This document shows positions 15,017-23,456 of a stretch of 38,574 bases of DNA, one piece after another. The stretch's first letter is position 1; each line of letters begins with the position of its first letter. Location of the stretch: assembly GCF_012843875.1 (NCBI RefSeq), contig NZ_JABAFY010000026.1, positions 1-38,574 of the forward strand, read 5' to 3'. The notes beneath the pieces were generated by a model. It did no database searches, was not told the DNA's origin, and worked only from the letters and a program-made list of their open reading frames with translations. This stretch comes from Desulfovibrio piger. GTDB lineage: Bacteria; Desulfobacterota; Desulfovibrionia; Desulfovibrionales; Desulfovibrionaceae. Made by a program: the position numbers and the translations under genes.

Positions 15017-15899
15017 ATGGTACAGGGAAGTGCTGGAGCTGGAACCCAGCTCCAAGCTGTTTTTCCCTCTGGCTCGCCTGCTGGTGGAGGACGGACAGCC
15101 TGAAGCGGCGCTTGAGACCCTGCGCCGGGGGCTGGAGCGTCATCCCGAATTTCTTGAAGCACGGCTTTTTTATATCGAGCAGCTCTATCATCACGGGCAG
15201 CCCGAAGCCTGCGTGGCGGAGGTGACGGAACTGGGGCAGCTTTTTGCCTCCTATCCCGGCTTCTGGCAGGCCTGGGCGGCCAGCATGCTCGGCAGCGGCT
15301 GCGGGGATGTGGCGACGGCCCTGCGCTTTCTGGCTGCCAGCTTCGCGAGCCGCCCGCTGAATCTCAACGAAGTTTTTGAACGGGGCCTGCGTTCCTTCAT
15401 GCAGGAGGCCCAGAGCAGCGACCTGCCGCGCGGCAAGGCCCTGGCCGACCTGGCCGTCATGGGGCCCGAGGACTTGGACGCGCAGGCGCATGATGCTTTT
15501 TCCTCTCCGGCGGCCAAGCCTGCCGGTGCCGGGGTGGCTAAGGGAGACGACGACGCTGCTTCCTTTGCTGCGGCACAGGGCAGACGGGAGCATCCGCTGC
15601 CGCAACCGACCCCGGACAGGCCCCTTTCCCTGCGTACCCGGTCCATGGCAGAAGTCCTGGCCGAGCAGGGGGATCTTCAGGGCGCTTTGGATATTTATAC
15701 CGAGCTGGCTGCTGCCGCCGCCGGCTCTTCCGAACAGGAAGTCCTGCAGCAGCGTATCGCCATGCTGCGCACTCAGCTTGAGGGCGCTGCTGTGGAAGAT
15801 CTCGTTCCGCCTTCGCCGGACATGGCCGCAGGCAAGGACAAACTCATCAGTATGCTGGAAGCCCTGGCCGAACGCGTGGAAGCCAGGGCCCAGAGTTAA
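15000..15899 (+). CDS. TPR-repeat protein
   Basis: The 299-residue cytoplasmic protein starts at 15000 (MMDKIEW) inside the end of the FtsB-like gene, with a GGGAGAG-like ribosome site about ten bases upstream; 15003 is an equal alternative. Helix pairs of tetratricopeptide type occur at about 1-80 (YREVLELEPSSKLFFPLARLL, then EAALETLRRGLERHPEFLEA) and again near 215-250 (MAEVLAEQGDLQGALDIYTEL). The middle (about 165-205) is low-complexity. No enzyme motif is visible, so it is likely a scaffold or adaptor. It is followed by a lipoprotein gene after 16 bases. Confidence 0.8.
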   Translation: MMDKIEWYREVLELEPSSKLFFPLARLLVEDGQPEAALETLRRGLERHPEFLEARLFYIEQLYHHGQPEACVAEVTELGQLFASYPGFWQAWAASMLGSGCGDVATALRFLAASFASRPLNLNEVFERGLRSFMQEAQSSDLPRGKALADLAVMGPEDLDAQAHDAFSSPAAKPAGAGVAKGDDDAASFAAAQGRREHPLPQPTPDRPLSLRTRSMAEVLAEQGDLQGALDIYTELAAAAAGSSEQEVLQQRIAMLRTQLEGAAVEDLVPPSPDMAAGKDKLISMLEALAERVEARAQS

Positions 15900-15915
15900 G
15901 AAGCAGGAGTGCGTG

Positions 15916-17376
15916 GTGTCCCATTTGTTTAGGCGTTGTTGTGTACTGCTTGCCTCCGCCGCCATGGTGGCGGGCTGCAGTTCCTACCAGCCCACCAAGA
16001 ATGTCTGGAAGGGTACAAAGGATGTCTGGTATACCTATGTCAGCCCTCCTGCATCTGTGGATTATGGTGAAAAAGGAGATCTTTCCCCGCGTGCGCTGGC
16101 GCTCACCAATTGCATGATGGGGCTGGATGTGGAGCTGGGCCGCTTTGAGCGGACCATGATCAATGCGGACAAACCGCCGACGCGGCAGTGGATGGACAGC
16201 CTTTTTGCCGCCCATCCCTGGCTGGACGGCTTTGCCGGCGTCAAATATGACGGGACCCTGCTGGGGCAGGAGCCTGCCAATCCTCTGAAACAGCTGGATT
16301 TCATCCCGCTGCTGTATGAAGACAAGAAGCAGGGCAGCCGTGCCCTGCGTGCCGGTGTGCAGCAGACCCCCATGGGGCCGGAAGTCATGCTGGCTGCCCC
16401 CCTGTACGATGGCGTGGATTTCCTCGGCATCGTCGTGGCCTATTTCGACATGCGCAACCTGGTGCAGTATTCCGGCAATCCCCAGGACATGGTCATCCTC
16501 AGCCCTCAGGCGCTGCTCTGGCCCGGCAAGTATGACTATGCGGCGACCCCGCTCGCTTCGGTGAACTGGGAAGAAGCCGTCACCAAGAGCTCTTCCGGCA
16601 CCTGCACCAACGCGACGGGGAGCTTCTATTACATGGTGCGTTATCTGGGCAACCTGCCGCTGGTCTTTGCCGTGGCGGAATCCGGCACCTTCCCGCAGGG
16701 GAACGGCAGCGTGGATCAGGGCCTGCCCTTCTTCCCCAAGGAAAAGGAAAAGCTTCCTCCGCCGCCTATGCCCGAACGCAAGAAGGATAGCAGCAAGACG
16801 ACGCCCGCCTTCGGTGCTTCCGAAGATGCCGTTGACGGCTACGGTGATGCCGGCGGCATGCCGCCGCAGGATGTGGCTCCGGGCGCCAGCATCGTCCAGC
16901 CGCCGCAGGAAAGCGCTCCGGCTCCTTCCCGCGTGCGTGAACGGCCGCTGGCCGGCGAGAACGTGAAGCCGCGTCCGCGCAGACGGCTCGTCATCCCCGA
17001 TGAGGCGCTCACGGTGCCCGAACTGCCTGAAGAGACCGCGCCCGCGCCGCAGGTGCGCATGCCCAGTCCCTTTGGTCCTCGTGGCGCTGCCAAGCCGGCA
17101 GCCGAGCAGGGCGGAGCGGATACCGCTGCCCCGGCAGCTCCGGCTGAGTCCGCTGCCGATACGGCTCCCGCAGCAGAAACGGCTGCCCCCGAGGCTCCGG
17201 CTGCCGCCAAGCCCGCAGCTTCCGAAACGTCTGCTGCGGCCCCGGCAGAGACGGCAGCGCCTGCGGCAGAACCCGCTGCCGAGCCTGCGGAAGCGCCGGC
17301 AGCCGAAGAGCCTTCAGAGCCCAGACGTCCGGCCCTGCTGCCGGGCGGGCGCCCCAGTCCCTTCGGCCCCAGGTAG
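15916..17376 (+). CDS. Lipoprotein with Cache-like sensor domain and Ala/Pro tail
   Basis: The GTG at 15916 is chosen because AGGAG lies six bases upstream. The 486-residue product begins with a lipoprotein signal and lipobox VAGC (Cys21). Residues of about 55-260 look like a periplasmic PAS-like (PDC/Cache) ligand-binding domain: WLDGFAGVKYDGTLL, then PEVMLAAPLYDGVDFLGIVV, then FYYMVRYLGNLPLVFAV. The remainder is disordered and very rich in Ala, Pro and Glu, with the phrase PSPFGPR twice, at about 379 and at the extreme C terminus. No kinase, cyclase or methyl-accepting module is attached, unlike most Cache proteins. The Cache assignment is by appearance, not search. The gene follows the TPR protein closely and may share its transcript. 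Confidence 0.75.
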   Translation: MSHLFRRCCVLLASAAMVAGCSSYQPTKNVWKGTKDVWYTYVSPPASVDYGEKGDLSPRALALTNCMMGLDVELGRFERTMINADKPPTRQWMDSLFAAHPWLDGFAGVKYDGTLLGQEPANPLKQLDFIPLLYEDKKQGSRALRAGVQQTPMGPEVMLAAPLYDGVDFLGIVVAYFDMRNLVQYSGNPQDMVILSPQALLWPGKYDYAATPLASVNWEEAVTKSSSGTCTNATGSFYYMVRYLGNLPLVFAVAESGTFPQGNGSVDQGLPFFPKEKEKLPPPPMPERKKDSSKTTPAFGASEDAVDGYGDAGGMPPQDVAPGASIVQPPQESAPAPSRVRERPLAGENVKPRPRRRLVIPDEALTVPELPEETAPAPQVRMPSPFGPRGAAKPAAEQGGADTAAPAAPAESAADTAPAAETAAPEAPAAAKPAASETSAAAPAETAAPAAEPAAEPAEAPAAEEPSEPRRPALLPGGRPSPFGPR

Positions 17377-17396
17377 TCTTTGACAGCAATCACGCA

Positions 17397-17422
17397 GTGT
17401 GCGCCGCTTCGGCGGCGCACAC
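17397..17422 (+). terminator. UUCG-tetraloop hairpin between lipoprotein gene and fbp
   Basis: GTGTGCGCCGC (17397-17407) and its exact complement (17412-17422) enclose a TTCG loop, an exceptionally stable 11-bp hairpin 20 bases after the lipoprotein stop. Only GCTTTC follows, so the U tract is poor. It could be a terminator or a transcript stabiliser in the fbp leader. Confidence 0.55.
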
Positions 17423-17452
17423 GCTTTCATATCCAGTGTAAGGAGGCTTTTC

Positions 17453-18457
17453 ATGGCCGACATTACCGTTACCGAACATCTTCTGCTGCACCAAAAGCGC
17501 TCTCCCCAGGCTACCGGCCAGTTCACCGGTCTTTTGTATGACCTGATCCTGTCGGGGAAGACCATCTCCCGCCGGATCAACAAGGCCGGTCTGCTGGATA
17601 TCCTCGGCGGCACGGGCGAGGTGAACGTCCAGGGCGAGAACGTGCAGAAGATGGACAGCATCGCCAATCGGATCCTGCTCTACCGCATGGAACGCTGCGG
17701 CGCCCTGTGCGCCATGGGCTCCGAGGAAGAGCCGGAGCTGGTGCGCGTGGGACCGGAATTTCCCCGCGGCGATTATATCCTGATCTTCGACCCTCTCGAT
17801 GGTTCGTCCAATATCGACGTCAACATCAATGTGGGCACCATCTTCTCCATCCTGCGCCGTCCTGCGGGCAGCACCGGTGAAGTCTCCCTGGAAGAAGTCC
17901 TGCAGCCCGGCATCCAGCAGGTGGCCGCGGGCTATATCCTGTACGGCCCGTCCACCATGCTGGTGTTCAGTACCGGTCAGGGGGTGCATGGCTTCACACT
18001 GGACCCCGGCGTCGGGGAATTCCTGCTTTCCCATCCTGATATGCGCATCCCGGAGCAGGGGCACATCTATTCCGTCAATGAAGGCAACCGGAACAACTGG
18101 GACGAGCCCGCGCGTGAGGCCGTCGAATGGTTCCATACCTGCAAGAGCCCGGAAGGCAAGGATTATTCCGCCCGTTATGTGGGCTCGCTGGTGGCCGACT
18201 TCCACCGCACGCTGCTGTACGGCGGCATCTATCTGTATCCGCCGGACAAGAACAAGCCCAACGGCAAACTGCGCATGATGTGCGAAGCCGCCCCGCTGGC
18301 GTTCCTGGCCGAGCAGGCCGGCGGCAAGGCCAGCGACGGTCGTCGCCGTATCCTTGAGCGTCGCCCCGAGACCCTGCACGCCCGTACGCCCCTGTACATC
18401 GGTTCGGCCCGTGACGTGGAGGCTGTGGAGGCCATCTACGCCAAGTATCCGGACTAG
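17453..18457 (+). CDS. fbp: Class I fructose-1,6-bisphosphatase
   Basis: This 334-residue cytoplasmic gluconeogenic enzyme hydrolyses fructose 1,6-bisphosphate to fructose 6-phosphate. The metal-binding [10 protein letters not shown] starts at Asp113. VNEGNRNNW and [20 protein letters not shown] are further class I signatures. The length equals E. coli Fbp (about 332). TAAGGAGG precedes the ATG at 17453. tsaD follows after 18 bases and may be co-transcribed. Confidence 0.96.
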   Translation: MADITVTEHLLLHQKRSPQATGQFTGLLYDLILSGKTISRRINKAGLLDILGGTGEVNVQGENVQKMDSIANRILLYRMERCGALCAMGSEEEPELVRVGPEFPRGDYILIFDPLDGSSNIDVNINVGTIFSILRRPAGSTGEVSLEEVLQPGIQQVAAGYILYGPSTMLVFSTGQGVHGFTLDPGVGEFLLSHPDMRIPEQGHIYSVNEGNRNNWDEPAREAVEWFHTCKSPEGKDYSARYVGSLVADFHRTLLYGGIYLYPPDKNKPNGKLRMMCEAAPLAFLAEQAGGKASDGRRRILERRPETLHARTPLYIGSARDVEAVEAIYAKYPD

Positions 18458-18475
18458 TCCGAGTGGGAGAAGACC

Positions 18476-19537
18476 TTGCTGTGCCTCGGCATTGAAAGTT
18501 CCTGTGATGAGACCGCGCTGGCGGTGGTCCGGGACGGTGTCCTGCTGGATGCCGTCCTGGCCAGCCAGGCGGATATCCATGCCCTGTTCGGGGGCGTCGT
18601 CCCTGAACTGGCTTCCCGCGAGCATTACCGCTATCTGGGGACGCTGTTCGACCAGCTCATGCAGCGCCTTGACCTGCGTCCGTCCGATCTGGATGTGGTG
18701 GCTGTCTCCCGGGGGCCCGGCCTGCTGGGCAGCCTGCTGGTAGGCGTTGCCTTTGCCAAGGCACTGGCGCTGGGGTGCGGGGCCCGCTTTTTGGGGGTCA
18801 ATCACCTGCATGCGCATCTGCTGGCCGCAGGGCTGGAGAACGAACTGCGCTTCCCCGCGCTGGGATTGCTGGTCTCCGGCGGGCATACGCATATCTATCG
18901 CATGGAATCGCCTTCCCGCTGCATCGTCTTGGGCAAGACGCTGGATGACGCGGCAGGTGAGGCCTTTGATAAGGTCGGAAAGATCCTGGGGCTGGCCTAT
19001 CCCGGCGGCAAACTGATGGATGCCCTGGCCCGGCAGGGCAGGGCGGATGCCCGTCTGTTCCCGCGCCCGTATCTGGACAACGACAATCTGGATTTCAGCT
19101 TCAGCGGCCTGAAGACCGCCGTGACCAGCTATGTGCACCAGGTGCTGCCTGATCAGCCCTGGCCGCATCCCTTGCAGGATACGGCAGATGCCCCCCAGGC
19201 TTTGAAGGACTGCTGCGCCTCTTTCAATCTGGCCGTGGTGGAGACCATCGCCACCAAGGTGGAGCGGGCGCTTGCCGCCAACCCCGATCTGGATCTGCTG
19301 ATCATGGCCGGAGGCGTTGCCGCCAACAGTCTGCTGCGTGAGCGTATGGCACAGCTGATGGAAAAACGGGGCGGCCATACCATCATGCCCGGCCGTGCCC
19401 TGTGCACGGACAACGCCGCCATGGTGGCCTATGCCTCCTGGCTCATCGCCAGGGAAGGCTGGCAGCATGATCTGCGCATGGAGACCATCCCGCGGGGCAA
19501 GGCGATCCCGGACGATATGTTTTTTCGGGAACTCTAG
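18476..19537 (+). CDS. tsaD: tRNA threonylcarbamoyladenosine biosynthesis protein
   Basis: This 353-residue member of the Kae1/TsaD family catalyses the last step of N6-threonylcarbamoylation of A37 in tRNAs that read ANN codons. Hallmarks are the N-terminal GIESSCDETA, the metal-binding H110-x3-H114 (NHLHAHLLAAG), and MAGGVAANSLLRERM. The start is a TTG at 18476 with GGGAGA six bases upstream; no ATG or GTG would keep the conserved N terminus. The rare start may keep expression low. It lies between fbp and the trxA promoter. Confidence 0.95.
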   Translation: MLCLGIESSCDETALAVVRDGVLLDAVLASQADIHALFGGVVPELASREHYRYLGTLFDQLMQRLDLRPSDLDVVAVSRGPGLLGSLLVGVAFAKALALGCGARFLGVNHLHAHLLAAGLENELRFPALGLLVSGGHTHIYRMESPSRCIVLGKTLDDAAGEAFDKVGKILGLAYPGGKLMDALARQGRADARLFPRPYLDNDNLDFSFSGLKTAVTSYVHQVLPDQPWPHPLQDTADAPQALKDCCASFNLAVVETIATKVERALAANPDLDLLIMAGGVAANSLLRERMAQLMEKRGGHTIMPGRALCTDNAAMVAYASWLIAREGWQHDLRMETIPRGKAIPDDMFFREL

Positions 19538-19542
19538 ATATT

Positions 19543-19565
19543 TGTCACCGTTTTTGTGTCACCGT
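19543..19565 (+). promoter_or_regulatory. Two 9-bp direct repeats upstream of the trxA promoter
   Basis: TGTCACCGT occurs at 19543-19551 and again at 19557-19565, 14 bp start to start, with the second copy ending one base before the -35 hexamer. Placement directly against the -35 is typical of a site for an activator that touches RNA polymerase. The regulator is unknown. Confidence 0.5.
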
Positions 19566-19566
19566 C

Positions 19567-19595
19567 TTGACAGTGGCGGTTGAGGCAACTAATCT
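19567..19595 (+). promoter_or_regulatory. Sigma-70 promoter of trxA-trxB-bamD
   Basis: TTGACA (19567-19572) and TAATCT (19590-19595) are separated by 17 bp. The -35 is a perfect consensus. Transcription would begin near 19602 and leave a leader of about 78 bases before trxA. Confidence 0.72.
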
Positions 19596-19679
19596 TTTGG
19601 CAGCCGTGGCAGCTCATCTGCGATGGCGGGATCCGTCCGCCTGTGACGGGAATTTGCTTATTTTCTAAGGAGAGACACT

Positions 19680-20003
19680 ATGGCCGAACAGATTTCTGAT
19701 GCCACTTTCGATAGCGTTGTCCTGAATTCCGATATCCCTGTCCTGCTGGACTTCTGGGCCCCTTGGTGCGGTCCCTGCCGCGCTGTGGGCCCCATCATCG
19801 ATGAACTGGCTGCCGAGTACGAAGGCAAGGTCCGCATCGTCAAGATGAACGTTGACGAAAACCCGGCGACGCCCACCAAATTCGGTATCCGCGCCATCCC
19901 GACCCTGATGCTGTTCAAGAATGGCCAGGCCATCGACCAGGTGACCGGTGCCGTCAACAAGGACGCCATCGTCAACATCCTGCAGACCAAGGCCCTGGCA
20001 TGA
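19680..20003 (+). CDS. trxA: Thioredoxin
   Basis: This 107-residue thioredoxin has the classical active site WCGPC (Cys30, Cys33) and the cis-proline loop in [10 protein letters not shown]. It reduces protein disulfides in the cytoplasm and is recharged by the adjacent thioredoxin reductase. TAAGGAG precedes the ATG. The stop TGA overlaps the trxB start in ATGA, so the two are translationally coupled. A strong promoter with direct repeats lies about 85-140 bases upstream. Confidence 0.97.
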   Translation: MAEQISDATFDSVVLNSDIPVLLDFWAPWCGPCRAVGPIIDELAAEYEGKVRIVKMNVDENPATPTKFGIRAIPTLMLFKNGQAIDQVTGAVNKDAIVNILQTKALA

Positions 20004-20926
20004 GCTCCTTCGATGCTGCAGTCATAGGCAGTGGCCCTGCCGGGGTGACGGCGGCGCTGTATCTCGTCCGTTCCGGCTGCTCCGTCATCCTTTTTGAGAA
20101 GATGGCAGCCGGAGGACAGATCCTGCAGACCGAAGCTCTGGAGAACTACCCCGGGTATCCCAAGGGTATCAAGGGCTACGAGCTGGCCGACCTGTTTGCC
20201 GCCCATCTGGAAGGCTTGCCGGTGACGCATAGCCGGGATGCTGTGGAAAGCGTCAGCGGCGAGGCCGGCAATTTTGTCGTGCAGGCCGGTGGCAAGGAGC
20301 ACAGCTGCCGGACGGTCATCGTGTGTTCCGGCGCCCATCATCGCGAGCTGGGGCTTGCTGATGAAAAGCGTCTGCAGGGTCGTGGGGTCTCGTATTGCGC
20401 CCTGTGCGACGGCAACTTCTTCCGCAATGCGCCGGTCGCCGTCGTCGGCGGCGGCAATGCTGCGCTGGAAGAATCCCTTTATCTGGCCAAGCTGGCTTCC
20501 AAAGTCTATCTGATCCATCGCCGTGACGAGTTCCGCGGGGCGAAGATCTATCAGGACAAGCTGGAATCCATGCCGGACAAGGTGGAGCTGGTGCGCAGCA
20601 GCGTCGTGACCGCCCTCCATGGAGAAAACGCCCTGACATCCCTGAGCGTCAGGGATCTGAAGACGGACGAGATCCGTCAGATCTCCGTCGAAGGGCTGTT
20701 CATCTATGTCGGTTTCGAGCCGGCAACGGCGTACCTGCCCGCCGCGCTGGAACGTGATGCCCAGGGCTTCATTGTGACGGATACGGAAATGCGGACCAGC
20801 ATCCCCGGCATTTTTGCCGCCGGTGACGTGCGTTCGAAACTGTGCCGTCAGGTCATAACTGCCGCCGGTGACGGTGCAACTGCTGCGCAGGCAGCTTTCG
20901 TCTTCCTGGAACAGCTCCATGTTTAA
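20000..20926 (+). CDS. trxB: Thioredoxin reductase
   Basis: This 308-residue FAD flavoprotein passes electrons from NAD(P)H to thioredoxin. [13 protein letters not shown] is the FAD-binding motif. The redox pair C133-x-x-C136 sits in CALCDG (most family members have CATCDG). [11 protein letters not shown] followed by HRRDEFR is the pattern of NADPH-binding forms. [11 protein letters not shown] is the second FAD contact. It overlaps trxA by four bases at its start and bamD by eight bases at its end. Confidence 0.95.
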   Translation: MSSFDAAVIGSGPAGVTAALYLVRSGCSVILFEKMAAGGQILQTEALENYPGYPKGIKGYELADLFAAHLEGLPVTHSRDAVESVSGEAGNFVVQAGGKEHSCRTVIVCSGAHHRELGLADEKRLQGRGVSYCALCDGNFFRNAPVAVVGGGNAALEESLYLAKLASKVYLIHRRDEFRGAKIYQDKLESMPDKVELVRSSVVTALHGENALTSLSVRDLKTDEIRQISVEGLFIYVGFEPATAYLPAALERDAQGFIVTDTEMRTSIPGIFAAGDVRSKLCRQVITAAGDGATAAQAAFVFLEQLHV

Positions 20927-21650
20927 AAACTATCTTCGCTCTCTGACTCTGGCTTTGGCCATCTTTTCGCTGTCTGGCTGCGGCATCATCGATATGATCT
21001 ACCTGCCTCCGGCCGAGGATACAGCGCAGGAGATATTCGAAGCCGGCAATGACGCCATGAGCGAAAAGAACTATGTGCGCGCGGTCGAACTGTACAACAA
21101 GCTGCGGGATACCTATCCCTTCAGCCCCTATACGGTCGACGCGGAGCTGGCCCTGGCCGATGCCTATTACCTCGATGAGGAATATGTGCTGGCTGCGGAA
21201 ACATACAAGGATTTCGAGTCGCTGCACCCGCGGCATGATGCGACCCCCTACGTCATCTATCAGACGGGCATGTCGCTCATGAAGCAGTTCCGGTCCATCG
21301 ACCGGGCAACGACGATCCTGCAGGAAGCCCACGAATACTTCGCACGGCTGCAGCAGGTCTATCCTGACTCTCCCTATGCCAAGGATGCCGGGGAAAAGAT
21401 GCACACCTGCCGTCGCCTGATGGCCGAGCATGAACTCTATATCGCCGACGTGTTCTGGCATATGGAAAAGTATGGTCCTGCCTGGCGGCGCTATGAATAT
21501 GTGAGCGAGAACTTCCCGGATGTTCCTGAAGTAGCCTCGCATGCCAAGGAAAAGTCCCTGGCGGCGTACCACTACTACAAGGAAGAGCAAGGCCGCCTGA
21601 CCCGCGAAAAGCGGCAGGGCAGCTGGCGAAACTGGTTCACCTGGCTGTAA
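20919..21650 (+). CDS. bamD: Outer-membrane assembly lipoprotein BamD
   Basis: The 243-residue lipoprotein (lipobox LSGC, Cys21) has TPR-type helix pairs through most of its length. Examples are AQEIFEAGNDAMSEKNYVRA, KLRDTYPFSPYTVDAELALA and FARLQQVYPDSPYAKDA, the signature arrangement of BamD/YfiO. BamD works with BamA to insert beta-barrel proteins into the outer membrane. The ATG at 20919 overlaps trxB by eight bases. The end of the protein is basic and aromatic (RNWFTWL). A strong terminator follows directly. Confidence 0.92.
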   Translation: MFKNYLRSLTLALAIFSLSGCGIIDMIYLPPAEDTAQEIFEAGNDAMSEKNYVRAVELYNKLRDTYPFSPYTVDAELALADAYYLDEEYVLAAETYKDFESLHPRHDATPYVIYQTGMSLMKQFRSIDRATTILQEAHEYFARLQQVYPDSPYAKDAGEKMHTCRRLMAEHELYIADVFWHMEKYGPAWRRYEYVSENFPDVPEVASHAKEKSLAAYHYYKEEQGRLTREKRQGSWRNWFTWL

Positions 21651-21684
21651 GAACAAAAAAGCCCCGTTCGGGGCTTTTTTGTTC
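21651..21684 (+). terminator. Intrinsic terminator after bamD
   Basis: A perfect palindrome directly after the bamD stop: GAACAAAAAAGCCCC, loop GTTC, and its exact complement including TTTTTT. The core GCCCC/GGGGC followed by six T is a textbook terminator. Confidence 0.93.
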
Positions 21685-21748
21685 TGCAGGGAAAATGACT
21701 TCCACTCCCGCTTTCCGGGATGTGCACCGGTACTAAGGGAACCGGCGC

Positions 21749-23269
21749 ATGACTGTGCTGCAGAGGCTTCCGGTCTGGCTTGGGGACGCTCTGCCGCATG
21801 AAGACAAGGATGGAATGACGATGAACGAGGAACACAGTCAGGCCAAGAACAGGGCTGCCTTGGTATCCCTGCTGGCGGCCTGCCTGCTTACGGCCATCAA
21901 GCTGGTTGTGGGTATCTATACAAACAGCCTGGGGATCCTTTCCGAGGCATTGCACAGCGGGCTTGACCTGCTGGCGGCGGCCATGACCCTGTATGCCGTC
22001 CGGCTCTCTTCCCGTCCTGCGGATGCCCGGCATCCTTATGGGCATGGCAAAGTCGAGAACCTGTCGGCACTGGGCGAGACAGTGCTGCTGTTCGTTATCT
22101 GCGTCTGGGTCGTCTATGAAGGCGCAGGCCGTCTGCTCTCGGGCGATACGCCGGTGGCCCCTTCCATCTGGGGCATCATCGTGATGGGTATTTCCATCGT
22201 GATCGACGTGAACCGGGTGCGGGTGCTGAAAAAAGTCGCCAAGGAGACACGGAGCCAGGCGCTGGAAGCCGACGCCCTGCATTTTTCGACAGACATCCTG
22301 TCTTCTGCTGTCGTCCTCGTGGGGGTGGGGGCCGTCTGGCTGGCCGCCAAGCTGCAGCTGCCTGAACCGGTACAAAAGGTCCTGGTGCAGGCGGATACCG
22401 TTGCCGCCCTCCTGGTGGCCCTGATCATTTTCCGGGCCAGCCTCCATATGGCCCGGGAAGCCATCAATATGCTCATGGACAGCGGTTCTACGGAAGAACA
22501 GCAGTCCATCTGTGAGGCAGTGAAGCATCTGCCGGGCGTCCAGGACGTGCAGCGTGTGCGTTTGCGTTCCAGCGGTCCGCATTATTTTGTGGATCTGACC
22601 GTGGGGGTCGACCCGGCCATACGCGTCAGTGAAGGGCACAAGATCGCCCACGATGCCGAACTGGCTGTGGATGCCATCTTGCCCGGCGCGGATGTCACGG
22701 TCCACGTGGAGCCTGTGCGTTCCGGCCAGAAGGAAGATCCCTTTACTGTGGTGCAGCGGGTGGCCTCCATCCAGGGGCTGGCCGTCCATGATGTCCAGAT
22801 CCTGCGCAGCGGGGCGGGGACGCTTGTGGAGGTCCATGTGGAAGTGCCGGGACAGGAAGCGTTCTGCGAGGCCCACAAGCGGGTCCGTGCCTTTGAAGAG
22901 GCGTTGCATTCTGCCCTGCCGCAGGCCGGGATCGTCACCCACATCGACCCTGAAGAGCGGGGAGACGTCCAGGAAGAAGCTGCTCCTGCCCAGACAGCCG
23001 TGGCAGAGCTGGCCTGGAAGGAAGTAGAGCAGGCCGTTGGTCGCGAGCCCCTGCTGTGCTGTGCCCACGGCTACCATGCCTACACCTTGCCGGTGTACGG
23101 CTTGTGCATCTCCTTCCACTGCTGTGTCCGGCATGAGCTGAGTGTGGAAGAAGCCCATCAGCTGACGGTCCGTCTGGAAAAAGAGCTGCGCGAACGCCTG
23201 CCGCTGCTGGGGCGCATACTCATCCATCTGGAGCCGCCCAGGACGGAATCCGCTCCGCTGGGCAAGTAA
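21749..23269 (+). CDS. Cation diffusion facilitator with three C-terminal domains
   Basis: This 506-residue inner-membrane metal/H+ antiporter of the CDF family has about six membrane segments (about 35-260). The metal site is H69-x3-D73 in one helix and H178-x3-D182 in another, a His/Asp pattern associated with zinc. HPYGHGKVE is also conserved. Ordinary CDFs have one cytoplasmic ferredoxin-like dimerisation domain. Here the C-terminal half shows three in a row (about 263-345, 350-425 and 430-500). The third carries a Cys/His-rich stretch, CCAHGYHAY followed by CISFHCCVRH. The ATG at 21749 has AAGGGA eight bases ahead. Starts at 21815 or 21821 would remove up to 24 residues and leave a more typical N terminus. 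Confidence 0.88.
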   Translation: MTVLQRLPVWLGDALPHEDKDGMTMNEEHSQAKNRAALVSLLAACLLTAIKLVVGIYTNSLGILSEALHSGLDLLAAAMTLYAVRLSSRPADARHPYGHGKVENLSALGETVLLFVICVWVVYEGAGRLLSGDTPVAPSIWGIIVMGISIVIDVNRVRVLKKVAKETRSQALEADALHFSTDILSSAVVLVGVGAVWLAAKLQLPEPVQKVLVQADTVAALLVALIIFRASLHMAREAINMLMDSGSTEEQQSICEAVKHLPGVQDVQRVRLRSSGPHYFVDLTVGVDPAIRVSEGHKIAHDAELAVDAILPGADVTVHVEPVRSGQKEDPFTVVQRVASIQGLAVHDVQILRSGAGTLVEVHVEVPGQEAFCEAHKRVRAFEEALHSALPQAGIVTHIDPEERGDVQEEAAPAQTAVAELAWKEVEQAVGREPLLCCAHGYHAYTLPVYGLCISFHCCVRHELSVEEAHQLTVRLEKELRERLPLLGRILIHLEPPRTESAPLGK

Positions 23270-23280
23270 CGAGCAAAAAG

Positions 23281-23325
23281 AAAAGAGGCAGGAAGATGCA
23301 TGAACATTCTCCTGCCTCTTTTTAG
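23281..23325. terminator. Intrinsic terminator after the CDF gene
   Basis: AAAAGAGGCAGGA (23281-23293) pairs with its complement (23310-23322), ending in TTTTT. The loop of 16 bases is long. It lies 12 bases after the CDF stop. The A run on the left could also stop minus-strand transcripts from engB, which ends 135 bases to the right. Confidence 0.8.
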
Positions 23326-23456
23326 TAAGGCTCTCTGTGTCGTCCCGTTCAGGAAAAGTGCCTCTGCTTGGGACGGAGGCCTTTCACGAGAGGATGGGGC
23401 CTGAGGGAAAAGCGTCCTTTTCGCGCCAAAGGGAGGCTTTGGACCTCAAAGGGCCT

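Noticed and set aside
17390..19468. Minus-strand open frame of about 690 codons
   Set aside because: It is antisense to fbp and tsaD, which are clearly real.
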